54,246 bases of DNA from Myxococcales bacterium (GTDB lineage Bacteria > Myxococcota_A > Polyangia > Polyangiales > Polyangiaceae): positions 1-54,246 of the forward strand of contig JAEUKE010000213.1 of assembly GCA_016794345.1 (NCBI GenBank). Direction: 5' to 3'. The translations under genes were made by a program, and so were the position numbers. How positions within the stretch are numbered: position 1 is the first letter of the stretch; each line of letters begins with the position of its first letter. Positions 33,886 to 40,414 of the stretch are shown piece after piece. A model generated the notes under the pieces. That model did not search any database and was not told the DNA's origin. It worked only from the letters and a program-made list of their open reading frames with translations.

Positions 33886-34992
33886 TCAATGGTCGGTCTT
33901 CACTGGCTCGTGACGCAAGAGATCTGCACGTTGCTCGGCGAGGTGCCAGGGAAGGTCGGCGTAGACGTCGTCGAAAATCGACTCACGCGGCGGGGGGCCG
34001 TGGGCCTCCACCTCGGAGATGGCAGCGCCGATCTCGGCGTTGAGCTCCTTCTCGAGCTCCTCCTCCAGCGCGTCGTTCCAGACTCCCAAGTGATCGAGGT
34101 GACGGCGAAGGCGGAGGAACGGGTCTTTCCGCATCCACGCCTCGACCTCCTCCTGCGAGCGGTAGCGGGTGGGGTCGTCGCTCGAGGAGTGCGCGCCGAC
34201 GCGGTAGGTGACGCACTCGACGAAGGTCGGGCCTCCGCCCGAGCGGGCGTGGTCGACGGCGCGCCTCAGCGCCGTGTAGACCGCGAGGAAGTCATTGCCG
34301 TCGACCCGGTAGGAAGGCACGCCGTACGCGCGGCCCTTCACGGCGAAGGTGGCGCTCGCCGACTGCCGGGACGCGGGCACGCTGATGGCCCAGTGGTTGT
34401 TCTGGCAGACGACGACACACGGCACGCGGAAGACCGCGGCGAAGTTGAGGCCGTTGTGGAAGTCGGGCTGGCTCGTCGCGCCGTCCCCCAGGAAGCCGAG
34501 GACGACGGTCTTGTCGCCGCGCATCTTGGCGGCCCACGCGGCGCCAACGGCCTGCGGGATCTGCGGACCGATACAGCTCGACCACGAGACCTGGTTCACG
34601 CTGCGCGAGGCCATGTGCGACGGCTGCATGCGGCCCTTGAGCACGTCGTGTGCGTTGCCGAAGATCTGCGCGATGTACCGCGTCAGCGGGAAGCCGCGGA
34701 CGAGCATCATCGAGCTCTCGCGGAGGGCCTGGAAGACCCAGTCGTCCTTCTCGATGACGAGCGCCGACGCGATCGGTGTCGCCTCTTGACCGGTGCAGGT
34801 CCCGTAGAAGCCGATTCGCCCTTGCCGTTGAAGGAGCATCATGCGCGCGTCGAGCACACGCAGCCGCTTCATCTCCCGGTAAGCGCGCACGAGGACGCTT
34901 ACCGGGATGGCAGGCTGCGACGGGTCTGCCGACCCGTCGTCGCGCAGCACCGTGAACAGGCCGAGATCGGGATCCGTGGAGAGGGAGGTCAT
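33886..34992 (-). CDS. 2-oxoacid dehydrogenase E1 alpha subunit (branched-chain or pyruvate type)
   Basis: The 368-residue product has the thiamine-diphosphate motif GDGATSQPDFHNGLNFAAVF...NN and other E1 alpha hallmarks: GRIGFYGTCTGQEA, RMQPSHMASRSVNQVS, TFVECVTYRVGAHSSSDDPTRYRS. The last, containing the phosphorylation-loop region, is closer to branched-chain 2-oxoacid dehydrogenase E1 alpha than to pyruvate dehydrogenase. E1 decarboxylates the 2-oxoacid and hands the acyl group to lipoamide on E2. No E1 beta or E2 gene is adjacent, so it must partner with proteins encoded elsewhere. The ATG at 34992 is the only start before the conserved region; a 9-bp hairpin ends 5 bases upstream of it. 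Confidence 0.93.
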   Translation of the reverse strand: MTSLSTDPDLGLFTVLRDDGSADPSQPAIPVSVLVRAYREMKRLRVLDARMMLLQRQGRIGFYGTCTGQEATPIASALVIEKDDWVFQALRESSMMLVRGFPLTRYIAQIFGNAHDVLKGRMQPSHMASRSVNQVSWSSCIGPQIPQAVGAAWAAKMRGDKTVVLGFLGDGATSQPDFHNGLNFAAVFRVPCVVVCQNNHWAISVPASRQSASATFAVKGRAYGVPSYRVDGNDFLAVYTALRRAVDHARSGGGPTFVECVTYRVGAHSSSDDPTRYRSQEEVEAWMRKDPFLRLRRHLDHLGVWNDALEEELEKELNAEIGAAISEVEAHGPPPRESIFDDVYADLPWHLAEQRADLLRHEPVKTDH

Positions 34993-34996
34993 GGTG

Positions 34997-35017
34997 GTCG
35001 CCGCTCGAAGCGGCGAC
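34997..35017 (-). other. GC hairpin covering the ribosome-site region of the E1 alpha gene
   Basis: GTCGCCGCT (34997-35005) and AGCGGCGAC (35009-35017) form a perfect 9-bp stem with a 3-base loop. On the minus strand it lies after the lipoprotein stop at 35030 and ends 5 bases before the ATG of the E1 alpha gene, exactly where a Shine-Dalgarno would be. Either a terminator for the upstream gene or a structure limiting translation. Confidence 0.5.
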
Positions 35018-35029
35018 TCTACCCGACTG

Positions 35030-35926
35030 TCAGGGATGGCAGAAGCCCAAGTCCGCCGGGAAACCGAAGTCGTAGACGCTCGTGTCACACGTCTGACCTG
35101 CGGGGCAACCGCCGAGCCCGGCGGGTTGCCCGCTCAGGTTGGGGTCGCAGAAGTACCGGCAGTAGAGCGTGTCGTCGCCCATCATCGGACCGTCCGCGTC
35201 GATGCAGATCGCCGAGTCGGGGCAGTCGTTCGCGAAGCCTTCGCACATCTCGCCGTCCATGTAGTCGCCCGGGCTGGGGACCGAGCAGTTGGCGAGGCCG
35301 TTGCCGGCGAAGTGACAGTCCTTGCCGGTCGGGCAGGTGTTGGGGTCGAAGAAGTTGCAGACCTCGTCGTAGGTGCAGACGTAGACGCTGTCGTCAGTGC
35401 CTTTGAAGCTCACGTTGAGCGAGCACTGGCCGAGACCGCAGGGCTCGTTGGCGCCCATGGTCGCACCCTCCGGGCAGCACACGTAGGTGCACGTCCCGAC
35501 GCAGAGCATGCCTTCCTGGCAGTCGCCCGGCTCACACGGCTGGCCGAGGCCGACGAGGCCGGCCGGCGCGCACGCCGAGACCGAGTTCGCCGGGTCGTTC
35601 GGGTCCTGCGCGACGAGGCACGTCTCACCCGGACCGCAGTCTTGCTGGAGGAGATCACACTCGCCGGTGATCGTCGTCACCATGTCGCTGCACTCGATGG
35701 GTCCGCTCGACGTCGAGCCGCTCGAGGTCGACGAGCTCGTCGTCATCCCGCCGGTGGTCGTCGTCTGCATCGTGCCCGTCGTCGAGCCGGTCCCGGTCGT
35801 CGTGCTGTTCGACGTGGGATCGTCCGAGCCCGAGCCGCCGCTGCCTTCCGAATCGCCGCACGCGCCGAGCGCCCCAGCCGCGACGAGCCCCGCACCCACG
35901 AAGGAGAGGATCCAAGCTTTGTGCAT
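35030..35926 (-). CDS. Cysteine-rich lipoprotein, unknown function
   Basis: The ATG at 35926 is preceded by TTGAGG with 7 bases spacing. The 298-residue product has a lipoprotein signal (lipobox ALGAC), a Thr/Ser/Gly linker (about 30-75) and then a long cysteine-rich domain with about 24 cysteines in short repeats such as GQPCEPGDCQEGMLC, CTYVCCPEG and CPTGKDC, CPAGQTC. Similar repeats (xxCxxG.xC) recur in myxobacterial surface lipoproteins and eukaryotic-type disulfide-rich folds. It will be extracytoplasmic and stabilised by disulfides. Function not known. 37 bases before the E1 alpha gene, but separated from it by the hairpin. Confidence 0.75.
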   Translation of the reverse strand: MHKAWILSFVGAGLVAAGALGACGDSEGSGGSGSDDPTSNSTTTGTGSTTGTMQTTTTGGMTTSSSTSSGSTSSGPIECSDMVTTITGECDLLQQDCGPGETCLVAQDPNDPANSVSACAPAGLVGLGQPCEPGDCQEGMLCVGTCTYVCCPEGATMGANEPCGLGQCSLNVSFKGTDDSVYVCTYDEVCNFFDPNTCPTGKDCHFAGNGLANCSVPSPGDYMDGEMCEGFANDCPDSAICIDADGPMMGDDTLYCRYFCDPNLSGQPAGLGGCPAGQTCDTSVYDFGFPADLGFCHP

Positions 35927-36005
35927 GACCGACCTCAAGGAGTTGAGTCGAGTGTACCAGGTTGCCGGAGAAGTCACGGTCCGGCGAACGGGCGAGGCGA
36001 GGAAA

Positions 36006-36611
36006 TCAGCGCGGCCCGGGGGGGAGCGGCGCCGGAGCGTCGAGGTCGTCCTCGTCTTCGTCGGAGCTGGTGCGAAGCGTGAAGACGTGCAGGGCGATAC
36101 ACAGGAGGCCCAGCGCGGCCTCGAGGCGCCCGACCATCTCGGCGCGTTTGTGTGTCGCTTCGAGCTGCATGCCGAGCTCGCCTTCGCCACGCCGGACGCC
36201 CTTGGTGTGGAGGTCGTTGATCTCCGGGCTCAGGACCAGCCCCATGAAGGTGACCGCGCCGGCGAGCCCGATCCCGGCGAACCTGCGGAGCCGCTCGGTG
36301 ATCTTCTGCCGGTGCCGCCGAGCGAGGTAGGTGCGCACCACCTCGGCCGCGAGCAACGCGCAACTCGCGCCGATCGCGATGCGGTCGAAGCGGGCGAAGG
36401 CCGCTCCCATGGCGTTGCCCGAGTACGGCGCGGGCGTGAGCCGGAAGACCATCGGCGCGGCACACGCCCCGAGCGCCAGCATGCCGCCGACGACGAGACC
36501 GGCCGCGAGCACCGCGACCACGACGGCGACCCGATCGACGACGAGGCGCCGCTTGCGCGAGGCCTCCTCCGCGCTCGGCTCCAGATCGCTCTCGGAGAAC
36601 GTCTCGCTCAC
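36006..36611 (-). CDS. DUF4149-like integral membrane protein
   Basis: The start is GTG at 36611, overlapping the stop of the HEAT-repeat gene (GTGA). The 201-residue product has about four membrane helices: 26-50 (VAVVVAVLAAGLVVGGML), 74-90, 111-132 (FAGIGLAGAVTFMGLVL) and 163-180. The segment LGACAAPMVFRLTPAPYSGNAMGAAFARFD is characteristic of DUF4149 (TMEM205-like) proteins. The C-terminus is an acidic and Pro-rich tail (TSSDEDEDDLDAPAPLPPGPR). Function of the family is unknown. Being coupled to the HEAT protein suggests a joint role at the membrane. Confidence 0.75.
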   Translation of the reverse strand: MSETFSESDLEPSAEEASRKRRLVVDRVAVVVAVLAAGLVVGGMLALGACAAPMVFRLTPAPYSGNAMGAAFARFDRIAIGASCALLAAEVVRTYLARRHRQKITERLRRFAGIGLAGAVTFMGLVLSPEINDLHTKGVRRGEGELGMQLEATHKRAEMVGRLEAALGLLCIALHVFTLRTSSDEDEDDLDAPAPLPPGPR

Positions 36612-37663
36612 GCGACCCCCGAGAGGAGCGAGAGCGCGGTCTCCACGGCGCCCGGGTCGGCGCGATCGGGATGGCCTTTCATGGCTTCCAGGGTGCCTTT
36701 CGCTTCGATCATGCCCGCGCGCCCGACCGCGGAGACGGCCAGGGTTCGCTTCTCGAACGACATGGCGCCCAGATCGCTCACGATGGCCTGACGCGCGTCG
36801 TCGTCGCCGAGCTTCGCCAGGGCGGTGCGGGCGTGCCACCAGAGCACGTCTCTTCCGAAGCCGAAGACCCCGCGGTTCGCGCGCCGCTTGAGGGCCGGCC
36901 GCGCGGCCTCGATCCGTCGCTCGGCGACGAGCTCGATCGCGGCCGCGACGTCCTCCGTCTCGGGCGTCGCGAGGGCGCCGTCGATGATCTGGAGGAGCAA
37001 CGCGTCGCCCGCGGGGTCGCCCGCGCTGGCGAGCACGACGGCCGCGACCGCGCGCACGCGAGGAGACGTGTGTGCGAGGCACGCGCGCGCGCGCTCCACC
37101 AGCGCCGGATCGGCGGTCTTCTCGGCAGCTCGCGGCTCCTCCGAAGCGCCCCAGCCGCGCTCCAGATCGGCGAGCTCCTCCGCCATCCGGAAGGCGATGT
37201 GCGCCACGACCTCGTCCTCGTCACGGGTCGCGGCGAGGACCGCTCGCAAGGCGTCCTCGCGGGAGCTCGCGACGCGCGCGTACGCGATGACCGCCTGGAA
37301 CCGCACCTCCGGGCGAGGGTCCGAGAGCGCGCGGGCGAGGCGGCTCTGCGCGCGCGCGTCTTTCGCTTCGCCGAGCGCCGCGATCGCCTTCTGGCGCACG
37401 AGCTGGTGCTCGTCCTCGACGGCGACGAGGAGCCCCGGGAGCGCGTCGGCCGCGGCGAGATCGCCGAGGGCTTCCGCCGCGGTCGCCCGGACGAGGGCGT
37501 TGTCGTCGGAGAGGGCCTTCTCGAGCGCGGGGATCACCCGATCGCGCGCGCCTTCGCCGTGGGGGACGAGATCGCGCACGGCGGAGACCCGCACGAGCGG
37601 CTTCGGATCGCGCACGTCGCGGAGGGCGGCCTCCAGCGTTCGCGGCAGTGGTTGGTACAGCAA
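36608..37663 (-). CDS. HEAT-repeat protein
   Basis: The 351-residue product is built of HEAT repeats: residues 14-50 (DVRDPKPLVRVSAVRDLVP), 45-75 (ALSDDNALVRATAAEALGDL), 78-100 (DEHQLVRQKAIAALGEAKDA), 108-130 (LSDPRPEVRFQAVIAYARVA) and further weaker copies to about 290. Such solenoids serve as scaffolds or lyase-like modules. No extra catalytic domain is seen and no signal peptide. It lies between the Cys-rich lipoprotein gene (4-base gap) and the DUF4149 gene (GTGA overlap), so the three form an operon. Partner and role are not evident. Confidence 0.88.
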   Translation of the reverse strand: MLYQPLPRTLEAALRDVRDPKPLVRVSAVRDLVPHGEGARDRVIPALEKALSDDNALVRATAAEALGDLAAADALPGLLVAVEDEHQLVRQKAIAALGEAKDARAQSRLARALSDPRPEVRFQAVIAYARVASSREDALRAVLAATRDEDEVVAHIAFRMAEELADLERGWGASEEPRAAEKTADPALVERARACLAHTSPRVRAVAAVVLASAGDPAGDALLLQIIDGALATPETEDVAAAIELVAERRIEAARPALKRRANRGVFGFGRDVLWWHARTALAKLGDDDARQAIVSDLGAMSFEKRTLAVSAVGRAGMIEAKGTLEAMKGHPDRADPGAVETALSLLSGVA

Positions 37664-37667
37664 CGGC

Positions 37668-38123
37668 TCACCTCACGCAGGGGCTCGTGGCCGCGGGCTC
37701 CGCCGCGACCTCGGCCGCTGGGAAGCAAACCTTGGAGCCTGCCAGCTCGTTGTCCACGTCGATCGAAGAGGCCCTGCGCGCGCTCGGCGCAGCGCAGCGG
37801 TAGCCCTCGCGGCAGTCGCCGTCCTCTTCGCAGGCGAGCAAGCAGAAGGTCCGCTCGAAGCGCGGCCAGCGCGGGTCGTAGGTCTCCGCCGAGCAGGACG
37901 GGTCGAGCTCCAGGCCGAAGCCGATGCAGACGGCCTCCTCCGGGCAGCCGTCGGGCTGGCAGTTGAAAGCCGTGCAGTAGCCGTCGGGCTGGCTCGTGTC
38001 GCAGAGCCGGTCCCCTTGCTGAGAGCAGTCGACGCTCCCGACGCATTCGTCCCCGATCTTGGGCTGGCACCCGAAGGCCCAGGCGGCGGAGAAGGCGAGG
38101 ACGAGACCAGAGCGGCGCACCAT
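37668..38123 (-). CDS. Small Cys-rich lipoprotein
   Basis: The ATG at 38123 gives a signal peptide of the form MVRRSGLVLAFSAAWAFGC with lipobox Cys19; an earlier ATG at 38165 would bury the signal and is rejected. The 151-residue product has about 12 cysteines in the rest (GDECVGSVDCS, RLCDTSQPDGYC, CQPDGCPEEAVC, CLLACEEDGDC), again disulfide-rich. It resembles other myxobacterial outer lipoproteins with CxxDxDC-type repeats (DGDCREGYRC). First gene of a three-gene operon with the HEAT and DUF4149 genes; it may be the surface part of that set. Confidence 0.72.
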   Translation of the reverse strand: MVRRSGLVLAFSAAWAFGCQPKIGDECVGSVDCSQQGDRLCDTSQPDGYCTAFNCQPDGCPEEAVCIGFGLELDPSCSAETYDPRWPRFERTFCLLACEEDGDCREGYRCAAPSARRASSIDVDNELAGSKVCFPAAEVAAEPAATSPCVR

Positions 38124-38245
38124 GCGAAGGGCCTGGACCCTAGTGCCCGAGGGGCACCCTGGCAACCGCAGCGATCTGCTTGTCGGGCGACAAATATTAC
38201 GCTACGGCACTTTTTATCGTCTCATCGAGGCAAGGAGACCACCTC

Positions 38246-38275
38246 ATGTTTGACAACCTCTCGGGGGGCTCCTAG
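38246..38275 (+). CDS. Nine-residue upstream leader ORF before the ferredoxin gene
   Basis: ATG at 38246 opens a 9-codon frame (MFDNLSGGS, stop TAG at 38273-38275) preceded by a near-perfect Shine-Dalgarno AAGGAG (38232-38237) with 8 bases spacing. The ferredoxin start at 38292 lies 16 bases after this stop and has no clear ribosome site. The leader could therefore feed ribosomes to the ferredoxin or regulate it. Short length makes chance possible. Confidence 0.4.
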   Translation: MFDNLSGGS

Positions 38276-38291
38276 ACAGCGCGAGCAAGCC

Positions 38292-38597
38292 ATGGCGACG
38301 TACATCACCGACGACTGCATCAACTGCGGTGCCTGTGAGCCCGAGTGCCCGAACGAGGCAATCAGCGAGGGCGACGAGATCTACGTGATCGACCCGGATC
38401 TCTGCACCGAGTGCGTCGGCTTCTACGACCACGAGGCCTGCCAGGCGGTCTGCCCGGTCGAGTGCTGCCTGCCCGACCCGAAGCACCCCGAGGCCGAAGG
38501 CGACCTGGCGGAGCGCGCGAAGCGCCTCCACCCGGACGACGCGGAGCTGCAGAAGCGGCTCACGGCGAACGACTTCCCCTCGCGGTTCCGCAAGTAG
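38292..38597 (+). CDS. 2[4Fe-4S] ferredoxin, YfhL type
   Basis: The 101-residue product has two cluster motifs: Cys9-xx-Cys12-xx-Cys15-xxx-Cys19 (CINCGACEPECP) and Cys38-xx-Cys41 followed, after an 8-residue insert, by Cys50-xxx-Cys54 (CTECVGFYDHEACQAVCP). The insert is the mark of the YfhL/Alvin ferredoxins, which have very low potential clusters. Extra Cys58/Cys59 and a helical, charged C-terminal tail (residues 66-101) follow. It should shuttle single electrons in the cytoplasm. It heads a four-gene operon with an outer-membrane protein, a lipoprotein and a TPR-kinase. Confidence 0.93.
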   Translation: MATYITDDCINCGACEPECPNEAISEGDEIYVIDPDLCTECVGFYDHEACQAVCPVECCLPDPKHPEAEGDLAERAKRLHPDDAELQKRLTANDFPSRFRK

Positions 38598-38602
38598 GCC
38601 CC

Positions 38603-39418
38603 GTGCGGCGAACGGGGCTCGCCGCGCAAGCTCCGTCCGCAGGGCTTGGGAGCTCCGAGCTCGGGCCTTCGTGGCTCGGGCTCGCCTGTCTCCTCGCGTT
38701 CGGTGTCGGCTGCGGCGGCGCATCCCCGCTGATGCACCCGGCGCACGTCTTGTCCGAAGGCAAGGTATCGGTCGGCGCAGGCGCCGCCGGCCAGATCACC
38801 GCGCTCGAGCGCGCTCAACCGGTTCGCGACGACAAATCCGGGCCGGTCCTGGAGGAGTACGCGGTCTCCCCGGGGCTTTCGCCGTGGGCGAGCGGCCGGG
38901 TCGGCATCACGGGCGACAACGAAGCCGGGATCACCTACGCCGGCCGCGCGTTCCGGGTCGACTTCCGCCACGCCTTCCAGCTCGACCCCGTCTACCTGTC
39001 GCTCGGCCTCGGCGGCTCGGGCGTCGTTCCTCGACCGAAGGGCGGGGGGGACGACCTGGGAAGCGCCTACGGTGGCGGCGGGGACGTGCCCATCCTCATC
39101 GGCTGGAAGAGCACCGCGGAGCTCTACTCGGTCTGGGCCGGCGCCCGCGGAGGCTTCGAGATCCTGAGCGGAAACGCGCTCGAGTCGGAGGTCATCCAGG
39201 GCGGTCGGGAGGACGTCTTCATGCCGTTCTCCGGGAACCACTACTTCGTGGGGGGCCTCGTGGGGACGAAGCTCGGGTTCCGAAACCTCCACGTGGCCCT
39301 GGAGGTGGATGTGCTCTACCACTTCGGTAACGGCACGTTCGGGCAGAACCAGGAGAAAGAGGCGTCGGTCGAGCAGCTGACGATTTCTCCCGGAAGTGCG
39401 CTCATCCTCACCTTCTGA
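38603..39418 (+). CDS. Outer-membrane lipoprotein/beta-barrel-like protein
   Basis: The GTG at 38603 is 5 bases after the ferredoxin stop and allows a signal peptide with lipobox FGVGC (about residue 37). The 271-residue product then alternates strands and turns rich in Gly, Tyr, Phe and Val (for example VYLSLGLGGSGVVPRPKGG, HYFVGGLVGTKLGFRNLHVALEVDVLYHFG) and ends in ISPGSALILTF; the terminal Phe is typical of outer-membrane barrels. It contains no named domain. A lipid-anchored barrel or lipocalin-like protein of the outer membrane is most likely. Tight packing links its expression to the ferredoxin and kinase. Confidence 0.72.
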   Translation: MRRTGLAAQAPSAGLGSSELGPSWLGLACLLAFGVGCGGASPLMHPAHVLSEGKVSVGAGAAGQITALERAQPVRDDKSGPVLEEYAVSPGLSPWASGRVGITGDNEAGITYAGRAFRVDFRHAFQLDPVYLSLGLGGSGVVPRPKGGGDDLGSAYGGGGDVPILIGWKSTAELYSVWAGARGGFEILSGNALESEVIQGGREDVFMPFSGNHYFVGGLVGTKLGFRNLHVALEVDVLYHFGNGTFGQNQEKEASVEQLTISPGSALILTF

Positions 39419-39433
39419 TAAGCTCTCTTCGCG

Positions 39434-40414
39434 ATGGCTTTCCTGAAGATCGGTGTGGCTGCCGTGCTCTTCGCGCTCGCTGGATGCGCGACGGAGGCGG
39501 ACGAGCCTGCCCTGACCGACGACGAGGTTGGAGCGGAGGGCGCGGCCAAGCGCCCCGCTTACGGTGTCGTCACGGTCGAGCGGACGGAAGGTGCCGGCGT
39601 CTCGCGGGCGAGCGTCTCGGCGAAGTTCATGCGCGTCGCTCCGACTGACCGCCAGCTCGCGGAGGACGTCGTGAGCGCGCGCGCGGTCGTTCCGGCGGCG
39701 GGCGAGTGCGCCACGCTCTCCTCGCTCGAGGGGCTCGGCGTCACCCGCCTCGCGGCCGCGCTCGAAGGGGCGGATGGCGCCTCTGCGCTCCCGCAAGGCT
39801 TCAACGTGGAGCTGCTCGACGTGGGCGACGTCTCGCTCGTCGTTCACGAGGGCGATCACACGCCGCAGGCGCTCGTTCCCCTCTCGCCGCGCGCTTTCCC
39901 CGACGTCGGCGATCTCGCTTCGGGCGTCTTCTACACCACGCCGGACGCGACGGTACCGCTCCCGCAGCCCGCGACCACCAGCGCGTACGAGCTGACCAGC
40001 TCTGGCGCGACCGCGGTGGACGCGTTCTTGCTCGACGTGGGGAGCATGCCCGAGCGCCCGAGCGACCTCTCGGTCGACGGAGTCGAGATCGACGGACTCT
40101 CGGCCCCGGTGGACGCCTCCCACGAGCTGACCATCGGTTGGCGCAAGTCGGACGCGGAGCTGATCTACGTCGACGTGCTCGGCGCGTCGGCCTTCCGCTG
40201 CTCGTTCGCGGACGCCGGCTCCGCCGTGTTGCCCTCGGGTGTGCTCTCCGACGTCGATCGGGGCGCCGAGATCACCGTGGCGGTCCACCGCGTGACCGAG
40301 CGGCTCGTTCAGCTCCGCCGTTCGGCGGACACCGCAGCCGACGTCGATCTCGAGGGCGCGGAGGCGCGCGTTCGTTTCGACCTCGCCTCGGCGATCCGCC
40401 TGTCGGTGAAGTGA
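39434..40414 (+). CDS. Lipoprotein in ferredoxin/kinase operon
   Basis: The 326-residue product has a lipoprotein signal (MAFLKIGVAAVLFALAGC, Cys18), an acidic linker (EADEPALTDDEVGAEG) and a beta-rich domain with two cysteines (GECATLSS and FRCSFADAG). Repeated strand-forming blocks such as ELIYVDVLGASAFRCSF and RFDLASAIRLSVK suggest a sandwich fold. No family is recognised. It starts 15 bases after the barrel gene and its stop overlaps the start of the kinase gene (GTGA, 40411-40414), a sign of coupled translation. Probably periplasmic or on the outer membrane. Confidence 0.72.
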   Translation: MAFLKIGVAAVLFALAGCATEADEPALTDDEVGAEGAAKRPAYGVVTVERTEGAGVSRASVSAKFMRVAPTDRQLAEDVVSARAVVPAAGECATLSSLEGLGVTRLAAALEGADGASALPQGFNVELLDVGDVSLVVHEGDHTPQALVPLSPRAFPDVGDLASGVFYTTPDATVPLPQPATTSAYELTSSGATAVDAFLLDVGSMPERPSDLSVDGVEIDGLSAPVDASHELTIGWRKSDAELIYVDVLGASAFRCSFADAGSAVLPSGVLSDVDRGAEITVAVHRVTERLVQLRRSADTAADVDLEGAEARVRFDLASAIRLSVK

